Numbered from the stretch's first letter, positions 28,002 through 36,896 are shown. The stretch: 64,000 nucleotides of DNA from Gammaproteobacteria bacterium CG_4_10_14_0_2_um_filter_38_22 (GCA_002793195.1 PFPT01000032.1:1-64000), one strand, 5' to 3'. Program-made: numbers and translations. Notes: generated by a model from the letters alone, not told the origin.

Positions 28002-30169
28002 ATATGAATCCAGAATCAAAACGCTTTCTGAAACGCAGCATTTTATGCGCCGCCGGCGTTTTAATTTTTTTTCTATTATTATTATCTCGATTGGTTTATT
28101 TGCAAGTCATCAAAAATAGTTTTTATGCAACCCTTTCCAAGCGCAATGTCATCAGTATCGTACCTGTTCAACCCAATCGCGGTATTATTTATGATCGCAA
28201 CGGCGTTGTCCTCGCCAAAAATATTCCTGTATACAGCTTGACAGTCATTCCTGCTCGAGTAAAAAACATGAAAACGACGATTAAATCCCTGCGGAAAATA
28301 GTAAATTTAACGCCGCAAGATATTCAAAACTTTGATCGCATCGTCAAGCAATATTATCCTTACCAATCGGTGCCACTCAAACAACAACTGACTGAAGAAG
28401 AAGTGGACCAATTTTATGTCAACCAATATCACTTTCCAGGTGTGAGCGTCCAAGTCAACCTGATTCGTAACTACCCACTTGGAAAAGCAACGAGCGATGT
28501 GGTTGGTTATGTAGGCAGAATTACAACAGCTGAATTAGCACAAGTAGACCCTGGCAATTATTCCGCATCCGATAATATTGGGAAAGCCGGTGTTGAAGCA
28601 GAAGATGAAACACTATTGCACGGCGTAATGGGCTCTGAAGAAGCAGAAATTGATGCCAACGGTAAAATTGTTCGTGTTTTAAAAACAACACCGCCTGTGC
28701 CAGGTGATAATATTTATTTGACGATCGATAGCCAATTGCAACAATATGCGGAAAAATTATTAGGAAAACAGACCGGTGCGATTGTTGCGATTCAGCCGAC
28801 TACTGGACAAGTATTAGCGCTGGTGACAAAACCAACTTACGATCCTAATATGTTTGTAAAAGGCATGACGAATAAGCAATATCATGCCTTGATGAACAAT
28901 CCAGATCATCCTCTTTTTAATCGCGCTACGCGTGCCACTTACGCACCGGGGTCAGCAATCAAACCATTTATTGCCTTTGGTGCATTAAATGACGGTGTCA
29001 TTGACACACAAGATTATATTTTTGATCCCGGCTGGTTCCGTGTGCCACACACAAAGCATATTTTTCATAACTGGGTTAAAAAAGGATTCGGTTGGGTTAA
29101 TGTCGTTAAATCCATTACCGTTTCTTGCGATACCTTCTTTTATCAATTGGCAACTGCCTTGGGCATTGATCGTTTAGATCAAGCACTCACCCAATTTGGG
29201 TTTGGCAGTTTGACTGGCATCAATTTACCTTTGGAAACACCTGGCGTTGTACCATCACCAGCATGGAAAATGAAACACATTGGCGAACCTTGGTATGAAG
29301 GTGATACGGTTCTTGCTGGCATTGGTCAGGGTTATATATTAGTCACACCCATACAATTAGCAGCAGCAACAGCAACCATCTCAGAACATGGCGTGCGCTT
29401 TCAACCAAACATATTATTAAAATTACAACAACCTAATGGCAAAATGACAACGATAGCGCCTATTCAAGAAAAACCTATCATTGAAAAAACACCGCACTCA
29501 TTTTCAACTGTCATTGAAGGGATGCAAGACGTAATCAGCGATCCAGAAGGTACCGCACATAACTCATTCCAACAAATCAATTACACAGCAGCGGGAAAAA
29601 CAGGCACTGCACAAGTCGCTGCTGATAATGCCAGTGGTACAGTTACGCAAACCGGCACACGCTTTCAAAACAACCATTTGTTTATTGTCTTTGCGCCCGT
29701 TAATCATCCACAAATTGCCGTTGCTGTAGTCTTAGAGCACATTCATGGCATGACACAAAAAGCAGTTCAGATTGGCCGTCAATTATTAGATTTTTATATA
29801 AATGAATTGCAACAGCAGCAACAATTACAACAACAAGAAAACGCCAATTTACCTACTATTCCAGAACCAACAAGCAGTACTAACAATAACACAACAACCA
29901 ACAATACTTCACTGCCAGCGCCACAAACCCAAAACACAAATGCATCCCCTACGCTACCTTCACCACAAAATTTAAAAACCATTAAGCAAGAATTAAATAG
30001 CGATTTAATCAATGAATTAAATGGAAGTAAAAAAACTAAAAAAACTAAAAAAACTAAACAGCCTAATATCAATCAACTGCAACATCAAATGGATATGAAA
30101 ATGGATGCGCAAATTGATATGCAATCACAACTCCAAGGTCCATCCAATGCCGATACAAACAGTCAATAA
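27998..30169 (+). CDS. mrdA: Penicillin-binding protein 2 (MrdA) with long Gln/Asn-rich tail
   Basis: 723 residues. One N-terminal membrane helix, a dimerisation domain (PNRGIIYDRNGVVLA), and the transpeptidase with SxxK (PGSAIKPF), SCD in place of SxN, and KTGTAQV. It crosslinks peptidoglycan in the elongasome. E. coli PBP2 has 633 residues; here about 115 extra C-terminal residues are low-complexity: Q-runs, N/T/P-rich, a (KKT)n block, then a Gln/Met-rich end. The tail follows the normal C-terminus (LLDFYINEL). The usual partner rodA does not follow; an alpha/beta hydrolase overlaps the end by 23 bases. Confidence 0.96.
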   Translation: MNMNPESKRFLKRSILCAAGVLIFFLLLLSRLVYLQVIKNSFYATLSKRNVISIVPVQPNRGIIYDRNGVVLAKNIPVYSLTVIPARVKNMKTTIKSLRKIVNLTPQDIQNFDRIVKQYYPYQSVPLKQQLTEEEVDQFYVNQYHFPGVSVQVNLIRNYPLGKATSDVVGYVGRITTAELAQVDPGNYSASDNIGKAGVEAEDETLLHGVMGSEEAEIDANGKIVRVLKTTPPVPGDNIYLTIDSQLQQYAEKLLGKQTGAIVAIQPTTGQVLALVTKPTYDPNMFVKGMTNKQYHALMNNPDHPLFNRATRATYAPGSAIKPFIAFGALNDGVIDTQDYIFDPGWFRVPHTKHIFHNWVKKGFGWVNVVKSITVSCDTFFYQLATALGIDRLDQALTQFGFGSLTGINLPLETPGVVPSPAWKMKHIGEPWYEGDTVLAGIGQGYILVTPIQLAAATATISEHGVRFQPNILLKLQQPNGKMTTIAPIQEKPIIEKTPHSFSTVIEGMQDVISDPEGTAHNSFQQINYTAAGKTGTAQVAADNASGTVTQTGTRFQNNHLFIVFAPVNHPQIAVAVVLEHIHGMTQKAVQIGRQLLDFYINELQQQQQLQQQENANLPTIPEPTSSTNNNTTTNNTSLPAPQTQNTNASPTLPSPQNLKTIKQELNSDLINELNGSKKTKKTKKTKQPNINQLQHQMDMKMDAQIDMQSQLQGPSNADTNSQ

Positions 30170-30944
30170 TATAAAAATATATTACGAACAACATGGCTCG
30201 GGTGATGATCTTATTTTAATTGGTGGATTAACTTCAGATCATCAAGTATGGAAATCCACACTACGTGAATTTGCAAAACATTTCCGTGTTACTATTTTTG
30301 ATAATCGAGGCGCTGGTCAAAGCGACACACCCGATTATCCTTATACAATGGAGATGATGGCAAATGACACATTACAATTAATGGCGGCATTATCCATTTC
30401 ACGCGCACATATAGTGGGTCACTCGATGGGTGGTGGTATTGCACAACAAATTGCGTTGATGGCACCCGAAAAAATAAATAAATTAGCCATTGTCTGTTCA
30501 CGCTCAAAACCAAATGCATTGGCTAAAATCGTCTTTTCCACACGTGAAAAATTAATTGAAAAAAATGTGGGTGATGATTTGGTTGCGCAGTATATGATGC
30601 CTTTTTTATTTGGCAATGATTTTTTAAACAAACCCCTCTTAACAAAAGGATTCATTCAATGGACATTACGAAATCCTTTTCCACAAAGTGCGTTAGGATA
30701 TCAACATCAACTACAAGCATCAAACCAACGTGATTTTTCAGATCAACTATCCCAAATCACAACACCCACTTTAGTGATCGCTGGCGAAGAAGATATGTTG
30801 ATGCGCCCTAAGCAAGCGGAGATCATGTCGAAAGCACTTAAAAATGGCACTTTTGTGATGATACCAAATTGCGCGCATATGCCGCACGTTGAGAAATCAA
30901 AAGAATTTCTTGATATTATTTTACAATTTTTAGCATCAACCTAA
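30147..30944 (+). CDS. Alpha/beta-fold hydrolase
   Basis: 265 residues from ATG 30147, eight bases after AAGG and inside the end of mrdA. Motifs: IFDNRGAGQSD, nucleophile elbow GHSMGGG, the acid in IAGEEDMLM, and the histidine in NCAHMPHVEKS. A complete catalytic triad is present. The sequence is of the 3-oxoadipate enol-lactonase/BioH-like group. Substrate cannot be told. Confidence 0.9.
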   Translation: MPIQTVNNIKIYYEQHGSGDDLILIGGLTSDHQVWKSTLREFAKHFRVTIFDNRGAGQSDTPDYPYTMEMMANDTLQLMAALSISRAHIVGHSMGGGIAQQIALMAPEKINKLAIVCSRSKPNALAKIVFSTREKLIEKNVGDDLVAQYMMPFLFGNDFLNKPLLTKGFIQWTLRNPFPQSALGYQHQLQASNQRDFSDQLSQITTPTLVIAGEEDMLMRPKQAEIMSKALKNGTFVMIPNCAHMPHVEKSKEFLDIILQFLAST

Positions 30945-30961
30945 TCTCATCGCTTCATTTA

Positions 30962-31804
30962 TTACGGTGTCGATGCTTCGCTTCTCTCTGTTTCAACGCG
31001 AGCATCTGGTAATCGCTGAGCAAAAAAACCAGATTGAGCTGGCCTGGCTGCATCTGTTAACGACTGCGATAACGCACTCATTTCCACATCAACACCATCA
31101 ACAAGACGCTCATCTGCGTTTAATACTGCTTCGTCTGATCTTCTGCTTACTAAGTACTTATTCACTTGTTTTCGATGATCTGATTCCAGAAAAGAAACAA
31201 ATTTCTGATCAATCAATGCGCCTAATAGGGTTGAGCTTGCAGCTATAACGCCTAGATCTGGATGCGCTTGCTTTGAATCCAAAAACGCAGCGAGTCTTTT
31301 TTCTAACTTTTTCTTATGCGTTAACACCATCAATTTTCTAGGGTCACTCACCTTTGTCAACTCAACCTTCCCTATCACTTCAAAAAAGTCAGTTAAACTA
31401 TTTTCGAAATTTCCTACAATCAAGCTCAGCGTTCTTGGTTCCAACGCTTCCATCATCTGGAGAGCAACCCCCTTTTTTTTCCAATCATCTTCCAGCCATT
31501 TAAACAAAGACAATAATTGCAATGGCATCCAATTTGCAACCAGAGGCAATTCTGATAATAGCAATTGGATCAGCTTGCTTTGGAGTTGCAGATCTTCCGT
31601 TTCTTCTGCGCGATGAAAAAACCAAAGTAAATAAAAAACCCCGCCCGGGAATTGCATCACTAACTGAAAATTTTTATTAATATTTAACCCATCAAAAATC
31701 TCATTTATTGTTTTTGTTTCTTCTGAAATTATAGGTTTTTCCTTTAACAAAAATTCTTTAATTTTGTTGAAAAAAGGTGTATTTTCTGTTGCCATGTTTC
31801 TCAT
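30962..31804 (-). CDS. Hypothetical soluble protein, effector-like
   Basis: 280 residues, mainly helical, with no known motif, signal or membrane segment. Notable stretches: FLLKEKPIISEETKTINEIF at the N-terminus, WMPLQLLSLFKWLEDDWKKK in the middle, and a charged, disordered C-terminal 40 residues (RLPDARVETERSEASTP). The N-terminus MRNM-MATENTP has two possible starts. Adjacent to the mobile-element region, and its upstream sequence carries one copy of the 39-bp direct repeat. Function unknown; a secreted effector is one possibility. Confidence 0.6.
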   Translation of the reverse strand: MRNMATENTPFFNKIKEFLLKEKPIISEETKTINEIFDGLNINKNFQLVMQFPGGVFYLLWFFHRAEETEDLQLQSKLIQLLLSELPLVANWMPLQLLSLFKWLEDDWKKKGVALQMMEALEPRTLSLIVGNFENSLTDFFEVIGKVELTKVSDPRKLMVLTHKKKLEKRLAAFLDSKQAHPDLGVIAASSTLLGALIDQKFVSFLESDHRKQVNKYLVSRRSDEAVLNADERLVDGVDVEMSALSQSLTDAARPAQSGFFAQRLPDARVETERSEASTP

Positions 31805-31821
31805 GTAAATAACCTTAATTG

Positions 31822-31860
31822 ATTTATTTCAATAATCCCAACTACCCTTTGATTTAAAAA
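31822..31860. repeat. 39-bp direct repeat, left copy
   Basis: A stretch beginning ATTTATTTCAATAATCCCAA recurs at 35614-35652 with one mismatch (C/T). The copies bracket the 3.75-kb block of mobile-element fragments. The left copy lies just upstream of the 30962-31804 gene; the right copy abuts the outer end of the IS66. Confidence 0.88.
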
Positions 31861-32010
31861 GATACCGCAATCTCAAACGCGCTAGGTAATATCTCTCCGA
31901 CCAACGTACTTTGCTTTGGTTTCACAAATACACCGCGCGCTACACGCTTTATTTCTCCGGCTTTGACAAGGCGATTGAGAAGTTGTCGAATGTTGTCGGT
32001 GCTAGAAAAC
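31854..32010 (-). pseudogene. AbiEi/DUF6088-type antitoxin fragment
   Basis: The reading frame STDNIRQLLNRLVKAGEI followed by KRVARGVFVKPK is the winged-helix signature of the DUF6088/AbiEi antitoxin group. Upstream, from about 32010, the frame is antisense to the IS481 fragment, so the true N-terminus is gone. The C-terminus ends within the 39-bp direct repeat (AVSF stop). Both ends are cut; non-functional. No nucleotidyltransferase-type toxin partner is present. Confidence 0.6.
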
Positions 32011-32324
32011 GTGAGCGCTTTCATAAAACAATGAAGCATGAGTTTTATGATATTGCATTCCGCAAAAAGATATACCATTCTGTGGAGCAATTACAGCTTG
32101 ATGTGGATAAATGGCTGAAAAAATACAATGAATACAGGCCGCATTCAGGGTCACGTTGTTATGGTAAAACACCAACCCAAACCTTTCATAATGCCAAAAA
32201 ACTCGCAATTGAAGCGCAACTTGAAAATCAGTTTGAAAGTGGTCACAATGCAGCAGAAACTTTACAGCAGAAACTTTACAACAGAACTCAAATCATATTG
32301 AGGCTGAAAAAAATTTATATTTAA
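32010..32324 (+). pseudogene. IS481-family transposase C-terminal fragment
   Basis: RERFHKTMKHEFYDIAFRKK, then LQLDVDKWLKKYNEYRPH and GKTPTQTF, match the end of the DDE integrase domain of IS481-type transposases, including the catalytic Glu region. The apparent frame continues left to 31911 but that part is antisense to the antitoxin fragment. The N-terminal about 200 residues are missing. Non-functional remnant. Confidence 0.75.
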
Positions 32325-32381
32325 CTGACAATAACACTGTCCGATAAATGTAAACTGTCAGGTTAAGTCTGGAGTTTTACA

Positions 32382-32417
32382 GATTAGCATACATCAAGAA
32401 GCTGTGCTGTTTAATTT
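32382..32417. repeat. 36-bp inverted repeat, left copy
   Basis: This segment is the exact reverse complement of 35227-35262, which lies in the 3' part of the IS66 tnpA. The sequence identity starts and stops abruptly at both ends. It forms the tail of the IS3 OrfA remnant (KLNSTAS), so it is a junction created by rearrangement. Confidence 0.88.
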
Positions 32418-32570
32418 GCTTGTCAGCACTTTCTTTTTCCAAACACTAACTTGAGTGGCGTGTACGCCATATTTTGCTATTATTTGAGCCATTGTAAGCT
32501 CACCCTTTATAGCTTCAAGTGCAATTTTGGCTTTTTCTGCTGGACTGTATTTTCTACGTTTAACGCTCAT
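32394..32570 (-). pseudogene. IS3-family OrfA remnant
   Basis: 58 codons: [20 protein letters not shown], then a helix-turn-helix ([20 protein letters not shown]), the start of IS3-type OrfA. GGAGGCGAG precedes the ATG. After WKKKVLTS the frame runs into the inverted IS66 snippet and stops, so the leucine zipper and all of OrfB are missing. The outer end of this IS probably lies near 32640. Confidence 0.8.
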
Positions 32571-32658
32571 CTCGCCTCCAAATTTCAGGCGAGGATTATA
32601 TCTTAAATATACCTGTTTAGTGGTCTAGTTTTTGTGACCTACTATAGAACCTAAAGTC

Positions 32659-33075
32659 TTACAATTTTGGAGCACTTGAAGCTCTACTATATTCGAAACG
32701 TTGCTGCTCACTTAAGCCCTTTACATCATCAACCTTTAACGTCCCACCGGTAATATACCTTTCAAGCGTATTCAGGTTGTAACGTTGCTGCTCACTTAAG
32801 CCCTTTACATCATCAACCTTTAACGTCCCACCGGTAATATACCTTTCAAGCGTATTCAGGTTGTAACGCTCTTGATCTGCTCGATCTATTTTGGTTTTAC
32901 TACCAAAAAATGCTTGCTCAGCACTCGCGCTATGACCTACCCCTTCTCTTTTTTTGGGAGGGTGTTTCTGTTTTTTTTCAGGATGTAATAAACGCTCAGT
33001 GTCACGCATAGATGTTTTACCCGCTAATGGAGCAAAACGATTTTCATTTTTTGATTTTTGATCTTTCTTAGCCAT
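32659..33075 (-). CDS. Short basic protein with duplicated 28-residue repeat
   Basis: 138 residues. The N-terminal 70 are Lys-rich and probably disordered (MAKKDQKSKNENRFAPLAGK). Then come two identical 28-residue units with core YNLNTLERYITGGTLKVDDV and linker KGLSEQQR, and a short end. The pattern LSEQQRxNLxx...GxLxxDxVxxL resembles the LTxEQR-type helical repeats abundant in Legionellales proteins (from memory). The upstream region is cut by the IS66 left end 39 bases before the ATG, so expression is uncertain. Function unknown; possibly a shortened effector gene. Confidence 0.6.
   Translation of the reverse strand: MAKKDQKSKNENRFAPLAGKTSMRDTERLLHPEKKQKHPPKKREGVGHSASAEQAFFGSKTKIDRADQERYNLNTLERYITGGTLKVDDVKGLSEQQRYNLNTLERYITGGTLKVDDVKGLSEQQRFEYSRASSAPKL
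32698..32865 (-). repeat. Perfect 84-bp tandem duplication
   Basis: The 84 bases 32698-32781 recur without a difference at 32782-32865, encoding the 28-residue unit twice in the 32659-33075 gene. Identity at synonymous sites means very recent duplication or gene conversion. Confidence 0.92.
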
Positions 33076-33254
33076 GAGAAATACCCCTTTTGTATTTTAT
33101 AATGAATTGATTAGTAAGCGTTCACCGCTATATTTTATGGTATAGTTCAAAGTATATGGGCCAAAGGTTAAGCTTTTCTTAAATTATAAAAATTATTTTA
33201 ACCTATTGATATAAATGTAAATTTTCTATGGCTTTCTCTGTTATTTTTTTGTTA

Positions 33255-34799
33255 CTAAGCCGCTTTCATGGCACTTACTTCGCTTAAGTCGATATTCCAA
33301 GGTAGCAGCCCTTCATAATCTTCTAGCGTTTGACATGTCGGCAACGCATCTAATATCGCTTTGATATAACAGCAAGGCTCTAGCCCATTGGCAATTGCGC
33401 TGCGTAGCAATGACAGATGAGCACACAGTGACTTGGCGCCTGCTACCGAACAAGCAAACAAAAAGTTTTTGCGAATAATCACGAACATTTTGATTTCCTG
33501 TTCGGTAAGGTTGTTATCAATCTCAAGTCGACCGTCACTTAAGTAATGAATCAATCCTTCCCAGTGTTTAATCACATAGGCTGCGGCTTTTCCCAACGGA
33601 GATTTTGGCAATAAAGTTGGGTAAGTCTTATCGAGCCATTTTTTAAATTCATCCAGTATGGGCTTTGCTTTTTCCAGTCGCAGTTGATAACGCTGCTCAG
33701 CACTACAATTTTTATTTTTAGCTTCACGCTCAATTTTGTAAAGCTTTCTGTAAATACGCATGGCATGATGCGCAACACCATCGGTTTAGCAATAGGTTCA
33801 AATTTGCGACGACTATGCGCATTGCAATAACTCATCTGAATATCTGGATGTGCTGCCAAGTCATTAAAAAACGGATCAGCATCAGCATGAATGGCACCTT
33901 TAAATCCAGCAAACCAATTGAGCAGGTAAGGCTTGTGATTTTCTGCATTGTACTCGTAGATCACTATTTTTTTATCAGGTGGCCCTCCTCGAAAGCAATA
34001 GGCATAGGATTTTCTTGTTGGTGGTCGGCCTGGCTCTCTTAACACTTGTAAAGTGGTGGCATCCAGTGAAGAGATATCATAATCAATCAACTCATCTTTT
34101 AATAAATTCAATAAAGGCTGATATTTTGAGGTTAAATCAATCAACCAGTTCGCCATGCAGCGTCGAGTGATATCCATGCCGTGTCGTTGTGCAAACTGCT
34201 TTTCCAAATGATACAAGGGCTGACGATCAATGAATTTGCTCACAATAATATGTGCCAACAAGGAATGCGTTGCTTTGATTTTAGGTAGCACATGTGGTGG
34301 CTTCTTAGCAGTTTCTATCGATTGATTGCATCCCTTAGGGCAAGCCACTACTTCACGACGTTCTTCAACAATCTCATGAACAGCTTGTTGATAATGATAC
34401 AATTCGCTTGTTTCATAACGAATGACAGCTTTTTGACAGCCACAGTGACAAGCTTTATTTTCCACAGGGATAATAACAACACGCCTAGGTGCTGTTTGAT
34501 TGGATTTTTTCTTTTTACGTTTATAAGCTGAAATGCTTAAAGTCCCATCAGCATTTTCATGCTCGTCCTGATCTTCAACAGATCCAGCATCTTCTTCAGG
34601 AAACAAAGATTGTCGCGGGTTGTTAGGATCAATATACTTTTCTGATCTTGAGCCAAAATGCGAGCGGGCAAGGTTTTTGTATTGCTGCATGAGGTAATCA
34701 TATGCCTGCTGCGCATTATCGGCACGTTGTTTTTGAAAATGCATTTGCTTTGTCTAAATCATCAATGCGTAATTGTAACTGATGGATAAGTTGGTTCAA
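33255..34799 (-). pseudogene. tnpC: IS66 transposase TnpC, frameshifted
   Basis: Three frame segments make up one protein: a start near 34799 (LNQLIHQLQLRIDDLDKAN), a main part from about 34744 (HFGSRSEKY, Cys/His zinc-finger CHCGCQK, DDE residues in SLDATTLQV and HADADPF), and a C-terminal part to 33255 (GRLEIDNNLTEQEIKMFVI and the closing LLPWNI region). Breaks lie near 34742 and 33789 and each needs a one-base change. All family domains are present otherwise. Confidence 0.85.
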
Positions 34800-34854
34800 T
34801 GTGAAAAACACCCTATAAAACAGGTGTTATTATACAATAACACCTCACAAACAA

Positions 34855-35205
34855 CTAACAAAAACTCGACGCATTGACGCTTTTAAAGGGTGTGTATTCC
34901 ATAAAATTCAACCCTGATAGCAGCCAACCAAATTCATCTGGTGTAAGCTCTATAACAAGCCTATCTATTTCAGAGAATTTAAAACACCCTTGCTCTAAGC
35001 GGCGATACAGCAACCAAAACCCATTGCGCTCCCAATACAATGCCTTTAACTTATCTCTGCCCTTATTACGAAATAAAAATAATTGTCCGGAGGTAGGATC
35101 CATTTCTAAATGATCAGTCACCAGCAAAACCAACCCATCAATTTGTTTTCGAAAATCAATCGGTGTAGGATGCAGCCAAATTTGGGTGTTAAAAAAAGAC
35201 AGCAT
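34855..35205 (-). CDS. tnpB: IS66 accessory protein TnpB
   Basis: 116 residues of the IS66 Orf2 family: HPTPIDFRKQIDGLVLLV, SGQLFLFRNKGRDKLKALYW and NGFWLLYRRLEQGCF. Required for IS66 transposition together with TnpA and TnpC. ATG 35205 overlaps the tnpA stop region (TGATCATG). Appears intact, but without functional partners. Confidence 0.9.
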   Translation of the reverse strand: MLSFFNTQIWLHPTPIDFRKQIDGLVLLVTDHLEMDPTSGQLFLFRNKGRDKLKALYWERNGFWLLYRRLEQGCFKFSEIDRLVIELTPDEFGWLLSGLNFMEYTPFKSVNASSFC

Positions 35206-35207
35206 GA

Positions 35208-35525
35208 TCAACCCCATTGCTTAAGAAAATTAAACAGCACAGCTTCTTGATGTATGCTAATCCTCATACCGTTGCTCAACGTAAGGCTAGCGATAACGTC
35301 ACTTTTATCACTGTTGCGTGCTAGCTTTAATGGAATCATGGCCGCAGGAGTATTAATTTTATCATCACCGGCGGTTAACTTCGAAAACCAGCATGAGAAC
35401 CGATGATAAATTAAGCTGTGCTGCTTACAGTAGCTGAGTTTTGATTGCTTACACCGCTGGAATTGATCGACATGCTGCTGCCAAAACTTAGCATCTTAAA
35501 TAGCCGGTTGAATTTTCTCCTGCAT
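35208..35525 (-). pseudogene. tnpA: IS66 TnpA with nonsense mutation at codon 10
   Basis: AGGAGG lies six bases before ATG 35525. Codons read MQEKIQPAI then TAA (35496-35498), after which the same frame stays open to 35208 (DAKFWQQHVDQFQRCKQSKL, later [20 protein letters not shown]). This is the IS66 TnpA helix-turn-helix protein; a single base change would restore it. Confidence 0.75.
35227..35262. repeat. 36-bp inverted repeat, right copy (within IS66 tnpA)
   Basis: Exact reverse complement of 32382-32417. This copy is the parental one, as it is continuous with tnpA coding sequence on both sides. Confidence 0.88.
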
Positions 35526-35613
35526 GCTGAGCCTCCTGATTGATTTAAAACATTCAGTGTAATATGTCAGATTGAGGGTTAATCGGGAAGTATGGGGTTT
35601 AGGGTGCGCTTAC

Positions 35614-35652
35614 ATTTATTTCAATAATCCCAATTACCCTTTGATTTAAAAA
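35614..35652. repeat. 39-bp direct repeat, right copy
   Basis: Matches 31822-31860 with one C/T difference and begins on the first base outside the IS66 right end. The following 35653-35798 is AT-rich with no gene or hairpin I could support. Confidence 0.88.
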
Positions 35653-35798
35653 TCAAAAAATCATTTTTGAGTAAAAAGCAGGAAAAAACAAGCCAATTAA
35701 GCACAATAAATACAATTAATCTTGCATTAAGCATCATATAAATGATGATATTAAAAACAATTAGAATAGGTTAAGTAAATGAATTTGAGGGTTTGCTA

Positions 35799-36896
35799 TC
35801 ACAAATGTTGCAGCTGTACCCGACCTGTTAAATGGCACAACAACTCGTGCGGCACTGTATTCACATAATGCGCAATTTCAGAAGCCAGCAATACCGCATT
35901 CCACAAAATAACAGCATCATTCACTGCAACCTGTTTTATATGCGAAACATCTACCGTAATCATATCCATGGATATTCGCCCCACAATAGAACAACGTTCA
36001 CCACGAATCAAAACAGGCGTGCCATTTTTTGCATGACGTGGATAGCTATCGCCATATCCCATACCAACAATACCAATGGTCATGTCACGCGGCGCAGTAA
36101 ATGTGCAGGAGTAGCCAATTTTCTCGCCCGCAGCCACTTTCTTAATCGCAATTAATTTAGATTCAAATGTCATCGCAGGTATAAAATTTTTCATAACCAC
36201 ATCATCATGCACACCATGATGATCAAAAGGTGAAACACCATATAACATGAGCCCAGGACGAATCCAATCATAAGCAAAATCACGATACGCTAAAATGCCA
36301 GCTGAATTTAACATGCTTTTTTCAGCATGAATATGCTGCGTTAATTTTTCAAACAAGTGCAACTGTGCTTTTGTAAAAGTGTTATCTGTATTATCCGCAT
36401 CTGCTAAATGAGAACAAATCACAAAAGGTTTCTGAATAAATGGCATTGCACATAATGCGTGATAAGCATCATAAAATTGCTCAGGCAATATTCCCAAACG
36501 GTGCATGCCGGTATCTATTTTCAACCAAATACGCAAGGACTGATGATTCGCAACTGTTACTTCGTTAAGCAAATGAATTTGATCTGGGCTATGAATACAG
36601 GCAATAAAATGAGGATCATTCAAAAATAGATTTAACTCTGCTGCAACAACAAATCCACGCATAACGACAATATCATCTTGAATGCCCGCGTTGCGTAATT
36701 GTAATGCTTCTGCAATGGTAGCCACACCCAATGCATCAGCAGTTGATATCGTTTTTGCAACTGAAATTAATCCGTGACCATACGCATTACTTTTCACCAT
36801 CGCCAATATTTTTTTACGCGGTAAAAGCGCGCGAATTTGCGCAAGGTTATGTGATAACGCATCCAACTTTATTGTGGCAATTGCAGTATGATTCAT
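35799..36896 (-). CDS. alr: Alanine racemase
   Basis: 365 residues, fold-type III PLP enzyme. The PLP lysine is in AMVKSNAYGHGL; the catalytic Tyr region is GYSCTFTA and the C-terminal signature MDMITVDVS. Makes D-alanine for peptidoglycan. ATG 36896 overlaps the pncA stop (ATGA), so it is translationally coupled to nicotinamidase, an unusual partner. Confidence 0.97.
   Translation of the reverse strand: MNHTAIATIKLDALSHNLAQIRALLPRKKILAMVKSNAYGHGLISVAKTISTADALGVATIAEALQLRNAGIQDDIVVMRGFVVAAELNLFLNDPHFIACIHSPDQIHLLNEVTVANHQSLRIWLKIDTGMHRLGILPEQFYDAYHALCAMPFIQKPFVICSHLADADNTDNTFTKAQLHLFEKLTQHIHAEKSMLNSAGILAYRDFAYDWIRPGLMLYGVSPFDHHGVHDDVVMKNFIPAMTFESKLIAIKKVAAGEKIGYSCTFTAPRDMTIGIVGMGYGDSYPRHAKNGTPVLIRGERCSIVGRISMDMITVDVSHIKQVAVNDAVILWNAVLLASEIAHYVNTVPHELLCHLTGRVQLQHL

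Larger units (their letters stand above)
33114..35613 (-). mobile_element. IS66-family insertion sequence, decayed
   Basis: About 2.5 kb with the IS66 gene order tnpA-tnpB-tnpC on the minus strand. Both ends begin GTAAGCG (33114 rightward; the reverse complement ends at 35613), as IS66 ends do. The 8-base flanks ATTGATTA and ATTTATTT differ, so there is no target duplication. tnpA has a nonsense codon and tnpC two frameshifts; only tnpB looks intact. Inactive as it stands. Confidence 0.88.

Noticed and set aside
30004-30061. AAAACTAAAAAAACT tandem pattern as a non-coding repeat
   Set aside because: It is the coding sequence for the KKT block of the PBP2 tail.
31911-32324. 137-residue ORF as an intact gene
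   Set aside because: Its first ~33 codons are antisense to the antitoxin fragment; only the rest is IS481 transposase.
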